From Larimichthys crocea (Eukaryota > Chordata > Actinopteri > Sciaenidae), in assembly GCF_000972845.2 (NCBI RefSeq), contig NC_040013.1, positions 1,664,642 to 1,728,641 of the forward strand: 64,000 bases of DNA. The letters are read 5' to 3'. The first letter of the stretch is position 1. Every line of letters begins with the position of its first letter. The notes under the pieces are model-generated. The model made no database searches, was not told where the DNA came from, and saw only the letters and a list, made by a program, of their open reading frames with translations. The translations under genes and the position numbers were made by a program. This document shows, piece after piece, positions 1 to 14,600 of this stretch.

Positions 1-81
1 TGTGAGTTGGCGGACAGTGGAGTACGCTGTCGGCATGCAGTGTATTTTTTAGGTGTAACGATCAGATGTTTGCACGGCGGG

Positions 82-265
82 GGTTTTATTTTGAAAATCG
101 ATTCTCTTTGCCGTCTCCGTGTCTGACTTCCTGTCAGCTCGAGCTGCTCTGTGCAGACTGACACAGCGTTCAGACGCTGGTGGAGTTTGAAACATCGACT
201 ACAGCTGCCGCGATCAGCTCTGGCAGCAGCGGCGCACACGTGCCCGGTGGAATTCAGCCGCTATC
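82..265. repeat. dispersed intronic repeat, copy 1
   Basis: The stretch shares its opening (GTTTTATTTTGAAAAATCGA-like), a TCAGCTCGAG core, GTTTGAAACATCGACT and the ending CCCGGTGGAATT with 7136-7330. Similarity is broken by small indels. Both copies sit in ep400 introns in the same orientation. I do not recognise the family. Nothing else is visible in 1-333. Confidence 0.65.
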
Positions 266-333
266 GTTTGTTGTCGTCACTCGTGAGAGGCTAACGTGGA
301 TCCAAACGAACAAATAAAAGAACAAACCGTCAC

Positions 334-2616
334 CTTCTTCTCTTTCGCGATCCTCTCAGCGCGCTGCGACGCCACCTGGATGGGCGGCAGCGGCTTGTCG
401 TAGCTGATCCCACTGAAGACAGAAAAAAAACAGTCAGACGTCTTTTATTCATTTCTGGATGTTTCAACGACGGCAGCGTTAAACTTTAAACTCACCTTTC
501 TGCCAAGACCGAGGCGTGTTTGGGATTCTTCTGGAACGGATTCATGCCGAGCCTGAAAGTCAACGAAACAGAGACAGTTAACATCCCGTCCGGAGACGCT
601 CGGCGTTGACAGGCGGTCGTCGGTACGTACAGCGGTTTGATCGGCGGGCTCCGCTTGCTGGCGATGATCTTCATGAGCTCGAAGCGGCTGTTGTAGAGCT
701 GGATGTGCGTGGCGTTGTCGTCCTGCGTGTAGATCTGACACGTCCTCAGAGGACGGCTGTTCTTGGACTGAGCGAGGACAGAGAAAAAAAAGTAAAGGCC
801 TGGAATTCAAGACTCAAGACGCATTTATCAAACTGAAAAATCCAGGATGGGTCACCTTGTAGATGCTCTTGGTTTTCTTCTTGGGGTTTGCCTCGTACAC
901 CAACTGAAACACGTTAAAGACAAAGTTCAGACGAACAAGAACAAGAAGAGGACAGTTCCACAGCTCAGCAGAGAGTCTCCGTGTCCGTTACCTTGCCCTC
1001 TTCTCTGGGGATGATGACGTTCTCGTAGCGGTTGCGACACTGTTTGGGCGAGCGGTAGATGCGGCTGCAGGAGTTCACCACGTCGCTCACCAGATCCCAG
1101 TTTGGAGTGTGAGCCGGAGACACGATGGTCAGGTTCAGAGGCAGCTCCAGCAGCTGCTTCACAGCCTGGAAGACAAACACGGAGACGTCTGAGGACTTGT
1201 TTCACGAGGAGACAGAAAATTCTGGATTTATTCAGGTGATTTGATCCGGTACCTGAAGCAGAGCCCAGTCCTCGCTGATGAGCCACTCGGGGTTGTCCTG
1301 GCCGGCCTCCATGGCCGGTTTAACCAGCGACGGTAGCGGTTTGGCGAACGGCGCCTGGTGCTTGAGAGAGAAGTTCTTCTTCTGGTCTTTGCCCTCGCGG
1401 CGAACTTTGAGCATGCTGGCCTTTTCGAAGAGGGAGCGCGGAGGAATGACCGTCTCTCCGTGGCCCTTCTTCTTCTTTCTGGCTGCTGCTGGACGAAAAA
1501 ACATGAACGAGTTGAGGACGGGACACGAGACAGACGGCTGAAGCCGCCGACGAAGTCCTCGAGGTCTCACCTGAGGGGTCCATCTTGAGTCTCTTGTGTT
1601 CCTTGCGGATGTAGACGGGAGGCAGCTTGGCCTCCGGCATGGGCGTGGTGTCGTACATGAGCATCATCACCGAGTCGATGTAGATGTCGTTGTCGTCCTG
1701 CGGCGGTGTGGGCGGAGTCCAAAGCTGCGTTGGAAAATCAGGAATTTGATCACAAAGGTCTGAATGAAACCTTTAAAGACACGATGCACAATTTGATCCG
1801 GAGTCTTACCGGCATGATCTCCGTGTGTCCGTCCTCGGCGTCGAACACGTACTCCTGTGGAAACGCAGCAGAGAGAAGGTTAGCGAGCCACGCACGCCAC
1901 TTCATGTTTGATTAGAGGTCACAGCAGCTACTCACCATGTTGTAGGCATCCTCTCTGGTGTAGGTGAAGAGATCTTCCTCTCCCTCCGTCAGCTGCCGGT
2001 CTTCCTCCTCCTCCTTCAGCTTCTGCAGCTGCTGCTGCTCCCAGCCTCTCTTCGAGCACTCCAAACGCTCCTGAGGAGAAACAATGGTCAGAAATCTCTC
2101 ACATCTTTGAAATAAATAGAAAAATTGTTGCTTATTTTACGGGTGACGTCACCTTGAGAGCTGTTTCATCGTCACTGATGTGGAGGTACTCCAGGTAATG
2201 CAGCGCGTACCTCTCGATAGGCGTCAGCTGAGAGACGAATAAACGCAAATATAAAGTCAGCTGTTTGATTTCAGTCTCATTTCTTTGTCTTACTTAAATA
2301 TTTAATCTACCTGCTCCATGACGGCGTTCAGCTCCTCCTTCTGAGCCGGCTCCTCTTTAACTTGGCTCTCTGACTCCTGAGCGTCCTCCGTTGACTCCTT
2401 GCCTGCTAACTCCTTGTCCTCCTCCTCAGCTGCTTCCTGCTGCTGCTGCTCTTGCTCCTGAGCGTCCAGGTTTATGCTGTGCAGAGCCTGGATGTACGGT
2501 CTAGCCACTCGGGGGGAGATGGCTTCAGAGGCCGAAGGCTCCTGGTGAAGAACGACAAACTCCTCCACCTTCTCCCCCGAGCCCGCCTCCACCTCAAACA
2601 GATCCTGGATCGTCCG
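334..2616 (-). CDS. ep400: ep400 post-helicase region and SANT domain exons
   Basis: Eleven exons from 2311-2616 to 334-412 cover residues about 2072-2553. They encode an acidic, Gln/Glu-rich segment, a conserved linker ([12 protein letters not shown]), and in exon 992-1165 a SANT/Myb-like domain ([56 protein letters not shown]). SANT domains bind histone tails or partner proteins; in EP400 this region has been linked to TIP60 contact and inhibition. Later exons give [20 protein letters not shown] and [20 protein letters not shown]. The last donor in the window is at 331-333, so the gene continues off the left edge. Confidence 0.93.
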
Positions 2617-5600
2617 CTAGAACAACGCGATGTCAGGTCGGTTAGTTCACGGTTGACTCATGCACAAAAGGTTTGGATGAAGGTGTGGAGAGTTCATCTT
2701 ACCTGTGTGAGGAAAGCCAAGGTGTAGTCGGTCCCCTGTGCAGCCACCTCTCTGATCAGATCTTTGGTGCCGTTCTTCAGCAGCTTCTCCTCGATGGAGT
2801 TCCCGCTCTCCAACCTGAGAAACAAACACAAAACGTCAGCAACAGCAGCAGCGAAGTCCTTCGATCGACGTTCGGGAGGATACACGGACACAGAAATATC
2901 AGTACTGATGGTGTCACCTGTATATGTGGATGTCCTTGGAGCGTCCTATCTTGTCACACCACTCCTGGGTGCGGGCGTCCATGCTGGGGTTGAGGTCCGT
3001 GTCGTAGAAGATGATGGTGTCGGCGTCAAACACCGTCCCGACTGCAGAGCAGCAGCGGTTGGTGAGGATGCTGCAGAACACCTTCCTGTTCCTGTTGAAC
3101 TTCTTCATGTTCTCCTGCAGAGACGCAGCAACAAACAAACAAACTTATTTCTGTGCTTACTGTGCAGAGATTATCCCGTCTGAGGATGAGACGAGTATGA
3201 ACACTGTATGTACGAATCACAGGTGTTCGTTCTACCTGTCGCTCGTCAGGACTGAAGCTTTCGTCGACGCGGACGTAAGTGAGCTGCCTGTGATCGAGGA
3301 AGGCCTCGAGGATGTCCAACATCTTCACCATCTGAGTGAAGATGAGCACACGGCGGCTGTCCGAGCGAAGCTTCTGCAGCAGGATGGCGAGAGCCTCGAG
3401 TTTACCTTCAGAGAGAGAGAAAGCAAACATCAAGTTATTATCTTAAAACTTTAAAAAGGTAACAAAAGGCACAAATATGAGCCTGGTCTGCCAGAACTGA
3501 TCCACGCCACACGAGACACTGAAGGTCTGAAACTTAAAACTAACGCTGCAGTTGTTCATAAGTGTTTTAAAAACGATCTGGACCAACCTGAGTCCATCTG
3601 CATCAGCTGCAGGTCAGGAAAACGGAACAGACGTCTGAACGTCAGGTGGTGGATGTCGGCACTGTGAGGGGCGGAGGCCTCCTGCAGCCGACGGCGGAGG
3701 GACTTCTGCTCGAGTCTGTAAGGAACCGGGGAACGTGCTGCAGACAGGTGAGGAGGTGGAGCTACAGCTGGAGGCACCACACACACCAGCCTAAAGGATG
3801 AGGAGGAGTGATGATTAGTGAGGCGTGGATTCAGATGTTTCACGATGACGTAAGGCTGACGGAGGCTGCAGTACCTCTTGATGAGGCTGTTGGCGGCCTC
3901 CAGGCGGTCCTCCACAGACAGCAGAGTGGACTGCAGCGTAGACGTCGTAGCCACGCAGGTTCTCTTCGCCCTGAGGCAGCTCTCTCTGCCCACCCACCTC
4001 CACCCTCCGGCCGTCAGGGCGGAGTGACTGGGCTCTGTGCTCAGAGTGCACGCCTGCAGCAGGTCCGACCCGTACAGCACTCTGCGGCTGCAGCGCCGCT
4101 CGTTGGCTTGAAACAGGCGGCTCAGGCGCTCCTTCAGCTGAGGAGTCTTTTCCTCTGAGGACTCCTGGTGAGACACACAACCACGATTATCTTCTCCGTT
4201 CAAGAATTCAGACTGCAAAACACTCCAGCTTCAGACGCACTGACCTGAGAAGCAGCCTGCGCTGCAGTCGTGAGCTTGGATGGAGCTGACGTGGCGTTTG
4301 TAGTCGCACCGAGAGCTTAAAAAGAAACACACAACGTCAAGAGAAGAACAAACGAGATTACAGAAGGTAATAACACAGCATCTTCACGGTGGATGAGTCA
4401 CCTTGTTGGGCTGTTGCCAGCGCAGGATGAGGTGTGCCAGGTGTAGCTGAGGCGTTGGAGGCGGGAACAGCTTGCGGCATTGTTTGCATCACCATGGAGC
4501 CCTGCGGCCTGATGATCTGCTGCCCCGGAGCTGACACGATCTGCAGGATGTTACCTAAGATCCACGACGCAGAGGAAGAAACAGATATTAGAGGGTGACT
4601 TCACACACATTTAAGACTGGAATGAAAATATCTGACAGAAACAGGTACTTTAAAAACGTCCACGGAAGCTGCAATTACGTGGTACACATCTCAAGCACTC
4701 GACCACGATTTGAGGACGTGCAGAAAACCAGAATAAGCCTCCACAGCTGATCAAAAAGCAGCAGGTGAATTTCATGGAAATGAATGAGGAGAAAAAGTGT
4801 GACGATGAGATGTACATTACCGAGAGTACCTTGGAGCTGCAAGGGCTGTCCGGTGGTGAGCTGGCGGAGCTGGCTCGGGGACAAAGTGAACTTGTTACCC
4901 TGAAACTGCAGCGTGACGGGAGTCTCCGGCTGGGAGATGCGATTCTGACCGCCTGCTATGTTGGCCAGCTGGGCGATCTTCACCACGTCTCCACCTTCAA
5001 CAAAGAAGAAGAAAGGAAGAAGAGACGCTTCAACAAAGAGGCGGCCGAGATGTCGGACATCTTTCACAGTTACAAAAACAAAAAGAGACGTTCTGCGTCA
5101 GTTAGTTTTAAAAAAAAAAGGGTGAAAAGGAGACAAAACATGCAGAACCAGGGTGGATTAATCAGAGGAACGAGTGCAGCCGCACCTCCACAACAGAACC
5201 AGAGCAGCTCCTACGTTAACAAACCCTGAAGGGGGAAAGAAAACGGCCACAGGGGGAATCCTCAGGTGAGACAGAGAGCCTGAAACACTGGAAAGCACTT
5301 TGCCTGTTCGAGGCTACACGCATGTCGCCGGGAAGTTTAGTTTAGGTGTCAAATGATAATTTTATGTTTGCAGTCAGACGGGATCAGGTGCTGCGGCAGA
5401 TCAAAATCTAAAAAAATTACTTTTGATTTCGCTTTATTTGGACCGTGGAGGTTTATCCGGTCTGAGCGTCTGATTGGCTGCTGCAGCGTGACGTCGCTCA
5501 ACTTCTGCGCTGCAGGTTGCTGCGTTATTTATTGGACAAAACGCCGCGATCGTCACTCGAAGGAAAGAAAAAACCTGTTTTCACTGCAGCGTCGTGTCCT

Positions 5601-8600
5601 GTCCCGTCTGAATGAGGCTTTGTATTTATATTGTGTAAAGCAGAGGGAGTGGCACACGAGCTCCTTCTAGTGATTAAATGAAATAAATGAATAGAAAGAC
5701 TAAAATTCAAATTCAAACTCAACTATAATGTTGCTGAAGTGTCATGTACGATCCGTTCTGTCTTTCCTGAGATACATTTAGTTTCAGTCTAGGTAAATGT
5801 GCTACGTCGTCACAAAGAAACGTTTTAAATATTCAGACAGTTTCTCTGTTCACATATGAGGCAGAAAAAAGGGGGTTTGGTAATCTGTGTTTATCGTCAT
5901 GCTTTGCAGTGATGCTCGACATCAGAGTGAAATCATAACATTAGCCAAAAAAATAAAAATAAAATAAAAAAGAAACAACCAAAGCTTTGGGAGTTCTTCC
6001 TGCAGCTGGGCTGATGCAAGAGACAAAAGAATATTAGTAAACCGGGAAAAAAAATGATTAAAAAGAAGAGGGAGGACATAATAATCGAGTTAAATAGTGT
6101 GCCGACGTGTTCTGTGGCTCGTTCATAGTGTTCATGCAGGTTTCGAGAAAGAGATTGGAGAATGCTGAGGCTGTGGAGATGCTGCTGATATGGCTACAGT
6201 GTGAAACACGCTGCGTTTCTTCTATTACCAAAATTGCTGCAGCAGCAGTGCTGCCGGCACGTTTGAGTCTATGTATATGACAGTAAACACATATCAGCAG
6301 TGCCCCGAGCGAAGCCCTCAGCGCAGAGCAGTCCATTCTGTGGTGCCAGAGGTGGAGAGGGAGGGGAAGGGGAAGGGGAAGGGGGAGGGGAGGCCACTTA
6401 CTAGGCAACCGTGCCTGGGCCTGGGATGTAAGAACCAGCCTCTGGGAAAGTAAGCTGGGCTGGATGGCATGGCTGGGGGCCAGAGCCGGCCTCGGGACCT
6501 GCGCTAATCCGGGCTGGCCGATGGGAGCTATAGATCCCACAACTGTGCCCAAGGCCACGGAGGCGGCCCCCAACACATGCTGCCCGATGCCGCCGTTCCC
6601 AGAGGAGGCTACAGTGGTGGAGGCGGCAGTGTTGCTGCTGCTGCTGACGGGAGGGGTAGTCTGGGCTCTCTGAGTGGCTGTTCCGACCGCTGTGAAGTAC
6701 AATGGGGTATACATGGGACTGCATGTTAGGGGTGACTCAGCATTTCAGTCACATCATCAGTACGTTCAAAAACAGCTTCCTCCACATGTTTCACTCAGCA
6801 GTGGCCGACCAGCACGGCGAGCAGGATTTCTTTTTATTCCGACTTCCTTTGCATTATTATTATTATTATCAATGAGCAGCTGCCTCACCCCAAAATCCCA
6901 CCGCGCACGTCTCGGTCCTGGTTCGACTTCAAACCTCACCGCGAGCGCTTCAGAAGTGTTAACGCTCAAATTTGGTAATTTTCCTGGTTTACGTGCTTTT
7001 AAATATGTAAATATGCTACGTAGTAAAACTGTTTTTCTTTGCTCTCTTTGTTTTACGATGCCCTGTGATGAGCTGGCGACTCGTCCAGGGTGTCCCAGCT
7101 CATGAGGATAAGTGGTTACATGAGTTTGTATAGGGTGTTTTATTTTGAAAAATCGACTCTTTCTGTTTCTGTGTCTGACTTCTGGTCAGCTCGAGTGGCT
7201 CTGTGCATTAACAGGCGCTTATTATCGGAGACCTGCTTCTGAAACGGACCGCGGCGCTTCTGGTGGGGTTTGAAACATCGACTCGAACGGCCACGTACAG
7301 CTCTGTCCGGAGCCCGGTGGAATTTAGGGGTTACATTTAGCTTCATCCTATCAGCTGGCCAGCCGACCACTGCTGTGCATAAATGAAACCTCTGTCCCAA
7401 ACCTCTCCATAAAGAATGTGTGTGTTCCTGAGTTTGAGCCCTGAAACAGTCGTACCGTGAGAGGTGGCTGTGGTTGTAGCTGCAGTGGTGACAGGCGACT
7501 TGCCCCTGGTCTGGGCTGTCTGGCTGGTGGTGGAGACAGCGGTGGTGGTAACGGGAGAGCTCGTCGGAGGACGCTGGGCTGCCGTGGTTGTGATGGCAGC
7601 CAGGCGACCTTCTGGCTTCGTCCCGTACTGCACCGGCTGAAACAATCTGATCACAAATGTTGGTGTTGGTGTTAGCGCAGATGATCAACACTGGATTTAA
7701 AGGTTTTCTATCTGGGGACTTGATTTCTGACCTCATGGGTTTTATCGGGCATGCTTTGGGTCGTGGCGGTGGATCTGGACCCGTGTAGATCTCCTCTATG
7801 AGCTGCTGAGTGACCTTCAGTTTGGGCACCGCCTCTTCAGTCTGATACCGAGTCAGCCTGTTCTCGTTGTTGATCAGATCGAATATGGACAGGTTGGCAA
7901 TCTGCGAGGGATGACGAGATAAAAGACAACAGCAGAAGCAGATCAGTGAAGATTGATTCAACATATTGACGAGGTTTAAAAATTTAGAGACAGAGACTCA
8001 AACAAGAAGCAGACGTGGAAACAAACAGACGGATATAAAGTCTTAGCGCTGAGTCAAACAGGATCAGGCGCGTCGGGAAAAACCCACAGGTTTAATATCT
8101 TCTTTGCAAATATTTAACTTCTTTGCACAGGTTTAATTTAAATAGATTCAAATCTCTTGCCTGTAAACGAGCAGCCTGCGCTGACAGCTACACGGATGGG
8201 ATATGGGTGGATAAACGTGCTCGATTTAATGATTGTTTCTGTGGTTTTTAAATGTATCTGTGCATTTATGTGAGCAACAGACTGATACTCCCATCATACA
8301 AGAAGAAGCTACCACAGGTCCTTCATTCCAGATCTCGTTTTCATAATTTCCTCGCTGTGGGATCATTAAAGTCTGTGTTAATCCTTTCAGGGTCGTTTAG
8401 TTGGTTGCATACCTTGCTTGAGTCGTTGTGAAGAGCTCCCAGCACCAGCGATGGGGCGTTGTACTGCAGAGAGGAGCAGAAGTACGAGCTGCTGTTCTCT
8501 CTGGGCGCCACCAGCTCAGGATGGTTACACACTCGCTGCAACTGCATCAAGACCTGAAGCACGCTCACGAAATGCCCCGTCTTCAGCGCCTCCTGAGCTC

Positions 8601-11600
8601 TGAGGGGAGACGCAGACAGAAGACGTGGTTATGAAAATCATCGTTGCTTTGAGATCGGTGTTTAAATATCCGTGTGGTGTGAACGTCTCACCCCGGCTGA
8701 GTGAGGATGTCCTCGTAGAGGCTCTTCTGTCTGCTGGAGAGACGACACTTCAGGATGTGCTCGTACTTCTTGGGCAGCTGCTTCTCCACGTCTCTTTTCG
8801 AGCGCCTCAGGATGAAAGGCTGGATCATCTACAAGTTAAGACGGTTTCATATGTTAGTGTGCGTTTAAGAATCGATCATGCCTCTGGTCGTTTGACAGAT
8901 CTGCAGACACTGTACCCACCCTGTGCAGGCGGATGACCAGCTTGTGGCAGTAGTCCTGGTTCTGGTCTGTGCCCGCCTTAACGGGGAAGTCGGAGTAGGA
9001 TCTGGTGATTCCTGGCAGAAGGAAGTGGATCATGGTCCACAGCTCCTTTAGAGTATTCTGCAGAGGAGTGTTGATGAGGAGAACCCTCTGCTCACTGGAA
9101 GACAAACAGACACATCTCACTTAAGTCGACTGAGCCTCGTTACAAGCATGACTACACGGAGAAACAACATTTATCAGCCAGCTCACCTTCTGAGAGCAAA
9201 GATGGTCTCCCAGTGTTTCTCCGTCATGTTTTTTATGAGCTGCACCTCGTCCAGGACCAGGTGCCTCCACCGTCTCCTCAGAAAATGACTCTGGTCTTTC
9301 ATCAGCAGCTTGTAGGAGGTCACACAGACGTGGAAGCTGTTGGCTTCCCCCCACCACTGCAGAGCAGATGAAATGTTTATATAAAAGTACAGACGTTTAT
9401 GGAGTAATGTTGTGTGTGTGATGTGTGTTAAGCTACCATTCTCTTCGATCTGCGCTCCCTTCTGTTGCCAAGGTACAGGAGGATCTTCAGTCCAGGACAC
9501 CAGCGCTTGAACTCCACCTCCCAGTTTAGCAACTTGCACGTCCTTACTACAATAAGGTGAGGACCCCAGATTCCTGTGGACGAAAACAGATTTAAAAAAA
9601 CATGAATAACAGAATTATTCACTTTAAAACATCGTGTATATCTGAACGGAGGAGGCGTACCCTCTTGGCCAGCTAAGTGGGCCATGTAAGCCACCGTCTG
9701 AACGGTCTTTCCGAGGCCGGTCTCGTCCGCTAGGATGCCGTTGAGGTGTTTCTTGTAAAGGTTCACCAGCCAGTCCACGCCGATCTGCTGATACTCTCGC
9801 AGTGAGCCGTGCAGTAAGAAAGGAGCCGGGCTGCGAGTCTGAAGAAACAAAACATCAGTTAAAAGACGATAAAAGATGTCACACATTTCCTTTATGTGTT
9901 TCTGTGTGTGTGTGTCTTACTGAGGACGTGGTCCTGAAGCTGCCCTTGGGCAGGATGAGCTCTGTGGCAGCGGCCACCTCGGCTATGTCTCTGGCGGGCT
10001 TCCCATCAGAGTCAGAGGAAGCGGCTTTGTCAGCACCGCGGTACTGGTCCACGTTTAGCAGCGAGTCGATCAACACCGCCTCAGGTGGACTGCCTGCAGG
10101 GCACTCCATGTCTTCAGTCTCGTCCATGTCGTCCTCGTCACTGTGTGGACCGGGCTGAGGCCACTCGAAGCCGTCAGCATACGCGCCAGCATACTGCTTC
10201 ATCAAAGCGTCCAGAGGCATCTCAGCTAGAAGACAAACACAGACACAAAGACGGAAAATGATGAAGAATATTGTTCCCAGAATAAATTACAATTGTGCAT
10301 CACACTCCTTAATTAATAAGACACATTTATGAGCAACAGTAGCGTACAGCAGGTGAGTTTAAAACCTGTTATGTTGCATTAATTAACACGATATATTAGC
10401 AGCTTTCACTTCACTGTTACGTCACACAAAACCAAAACCACATCACGGCCGTGAGGCTGTTTTGGTCCGTTCTCCACGCGACTTCACATCCTGTTTTCAG
10501 TTTTTTGTGCTTCTAAATATGTAAACACGTACCATCTTTAGCGAGGTCGACCAGCTCTGCTTTGTGGTCTGCCTCGCCCTCCAGCACCTCCTGCTCCTCG
10601 ATGGTGCTCTCCTCATCTGCGGCTGAAAACAAAAAGGACGGTTGAATAATGAACACGTCATCCATGTTTTTGTTTTTCATGGCTACGTGAAGCTCGACAG
10701 TTTGACACGCACCGTCTTCGTCGACCAGGGACGAGCTGGATTTTCTTTTTTTAGCAGAAGTCAGCACCTCCTATAAAAAGAAAAAAAAAATTCAGCAACA
10801 AATAAAAAGAAGATGCAAAATGTGCGTCTGCGTTGTGTCAGTGTGTCGGTGTACCGACCTCTTTCTCTGCTTTCACTCCTGTGGACTGACTGGCTGCTGT
10901 AACACAAAGTAAGTTTAGTTCAATATCACAAATCTGCTTAATAAAAGAAAGATTTACAGGTGAGGTGGAGCGGCACAGTTTAGCTCTGGACCAGAACCAA
11001 AGGATGGGAGAGTAAAAGCTCATGACGCAGAGCAAATATTATTCTTGGTAGCTGCTCGTACCTTTGGCTGAGGCTTTTTGTAAGCTCAGTGCTTTCAGCC
11101 TCTTCTCATAAATTTCAAACTGGAGTTTAATTTCCACGACCTGACAGATACAAAAAAGAACCTTGGTCAGACATTTATAAAGTAAAAATTAATTAAGACA
11201 AATAAACACAGGAATGAATGGACACACCTGTTCGATGTTGGACCAGAAGAACTCCACCTCTCGGGCGATCGTGCTGGCGATGTGACGAAGATGAATCTCT
11301 CGTTCTTTCTTCGACCTCTCCTCGCTCTTCTTCTTCTCTTGATGGTAACGGGCACACGTGCGAACAAGCTGCAAACACACACACGAGTCAGTTCAACGAG
11401 ACATCACTTCCTGTTTTGTCGTGACTTCATGTCTTTCTCTGTCGTACCTTCTTGGCAGCGGCCTCCTTCCACCTCCTTTCCTGGGCAAAGTCAGCCGCCA
11501 TCCACTGCATCTCCTCCAGGAGGTAGTCCCAGTGCGACTTTGGACGCGAGGCTTCCACGAGCTTGGGGAGTCTGCTGGCTGACCACTGGCCCTCCTTCCT

Positions 11601-14600
11601 CAGCTCAGAGATGCGTTGGTGCACTTGACTCTCCTGTGACAGCAGAATAGAAAGCAGGAATATTAATCCTGGTTAATAAGAGGCTGTACTCAATGAACAT
11701 GTGTACTCAGGGGACTCACCAGTTTGGCCTGCTCAACTTGTTTATCCTGAGAACCCTCCTGTGACGACTGCATGGTTCCACTTTGACCGAAGCCACTGAC
11801 TTTGACTGCGGATATGCCATTGGTTCCAGTCAGTTTGGACTGGCTGCTCGGGTTGATGTTGGCGCCGATAGGGCGGAGTGGACTTGCAGTATGTGGGGTT
11901 GGAAGAGAGTTGGGAGCAGTGTTGGGAGCAGGAGACATGGATGTCATGGATATCGAGTTGGTCATGATTCTCTGAACTGGCTGGTTTGACTCTGTGCCGG
12001 GGCGAGCGAGTGCCACCGTCTGTGAAGGAAGGAGGAAATATTCTTAAAATCTGCTCACAGACAAACAGGAAATCTGTTTTTATGGTTTCAGGTGGACTGA
12101 CCGCTTGTCCTGGCTGCAGCATGACCTGCGACTGCTGCTGCTGCTGAGGCTGCAACTGGAGATGAAGACCGGGCTGCATCTGCTGCTGCAGCTGGGCCTG
12201 GAGCTGTGTGTGGGGGTTTACCGTGGCCAGGACAGACCCACCTGCCTGCACCTTCACCTGTGCCTGGAGCTGACCGCCGGGCTGAGCCGTGTTCTCCACC
12301 AACTGAGTCTGCTGAGAGAGCGTCATGGGCAGGCCGGCCATCGGGAGGGCGCCTTGGGGCAGCCGGCTGGGTAGCTGTGGAGGAGGGGTGTGCAGGCTGG
12401 CCGCGTTCTGCACCGGAGGTCCTTTGGATGGGTCGTACTGCTGCTGGTTCTGCTTCTGTCCTGCAATCTGGACCGCTTGAGGAGTAGGCGGCATCCCGCC
12501 TGTACACATAGTGACCAAATTATAGGACAAACACAGGGGGTGGTATAGAAAGCAACACAGAGAAAGACGGTAAAAACCAAGTCGTCAGTGGTGACATCTG
12601 TTTTGTGCTCTTGCTAATAATAAAAATGGTTTTATTTGTTTGTTTGCTTCCTCTTAATAAATATTTGAGAGACCCCTTTCAACAAGTTACATCGTCTGAA
12701 GCTGACAGACGATGAAACAGTACCGTTAAATTTTAAGTGGCTGTCTGAGCTCCTCAGAACCTCGCCTTGAGGATCTAGATGTACTGTATGAGTACTACTT
12801 CCTGATGATCGGAGCGGAAGAAACTAATGAAAGTCATACAGCAAAATGGTTACAGAAGAAATGAAATCAATGTGAGAATCTACATATCTCTCAAATAAAA
12901 CACTACTTTGATCAATGCAAAACCAAAACATTGCATTTCAAAATGTTGAGAGAATGTGGTTAAAAAACATCAAATAATATATACGTGCATTAAGAGAACT
13001 TTTAAGAGAGGAAATAGAGAAATGTTAGAAAGGAAAATGAAAGAAAAAGAGAGGAAGAGACAGGGAGAGGAGAGGGGGAATAAAATAAAAATACAGAGCG
13101 GACACACTCACAAAAACACCATATGTCTGGCATGCATGAAGCGATGTCATTCTAGCGGTAACCGAGGCATCTGGATGCCTCACGTAGCGGCAGAAGCACA
13201 GAGGTGAGCAAAAAAGGACACACATGGGGTTCTTGCAGACAGCAGGCCTGAGCGGAGCTGTGCACAACTAAAGCAGCACCTGCCTTACCTCCCTGCACGG
13301 CAACACCACCTTTGCCTAGACGCCATCAACACCTGGCCCTGACACACCCACACCACCACCATCACAATCGCAAAAACCTGTGTCCTGTGAACGCAACTCC
13401 TCCAACATGATTCCCCTCCTACTTAGACTGAAGGGGAAAGAAGCCAAGTCAGAACAAAATGCCATGAGATAACATGGAAGGAAATCAACGAAATGTGAGC
13501 ATGAGATAAACAAAGACACTCTCGAAGGTGTGACGAGGTATGAGTTGAAGATACGATGAATCCCTTTTTCTGATGATGGACAATCGGAGAGAAGGGAAAG
13601 ACTCGTGAAGGAATGACAATGGTAAACCAAAAGGAAGCATGACACGTGGATTCATAAAATGGGAAAACGAGCGAAACCCGTCGGAAAGAATTCATTCCCA
13701 CGGGGTTCCCACTTTCTGTGATCCACCTCCAATAAAGATGAGAATCCATCAGCACGGGAAGGTCTGTCCAAATAAAGATGACTAACAGGAACAAACTTCA
13801 GAAAAAGAAGAGATGGATAACGACGGGTGATCAGTAGTGACAACAAAAAAGGAAAATCATAAGACATGGCATCTTCCCAATGAGTGGCTACTCTTCTTCA
13901 GACTTGGATTGTCTTCTTCCCCATTTATCCTGACAGAGCGAGAGAGAGCAGGTGGCTGGTACAGCTAAGCCTGAACTTCCTGTGGACTGCTGAGAAATCC
14001 AGCAGATGGATGAAGATCTGTTTGTTGATGCTGCTGCTGCTTGAAGTTTGTTTGTAGAAGCTGAATGTTTTGTTTAAATTCTCCTTTAGTTTGGAGGAAG
14101 GGGATACGTCCAGCAGCATCGAACAGAACACAGAGCGGCCTGGTAGTAGCACTCCTACCTTGCGCTGTCGGCATAAGCTGCTGGAGTGGAACGCCAGGTG
14201 ATCCTAAAGGAGCTACACCAGGATGCTGGAAAATCAGCCCATGGCGACCAACGTCAATCCGGGACCTCTTAGCCTGATCTGGGATTTAAAACACACAATA
14301 CCCTCATAACGCAAAACAAAAGCACTCGGCACAGAGCAATGACCTTCTGCAGACCTTACAGGTCACCTCTCCTTCCTTCGGGTTTAAGACTTCAACACAG
14401 AGCGCTAGTAGAGGATGCCAAATATCTAAAAGCAGAAGCAATTAGAGGGAGAAAAGAAAACAAACAGAAAACAAAGCAAACGGGGAGGAAACAAAGCAAC
14501 AAAAGAGAGACAGGAGTCTACGATCCTTGCCCTACCTGCTTGCACCATAGCCTGTTGCCTCTTAAAGGCATCCATGTCTCCGGGGTTTGTCATTGTGCCA

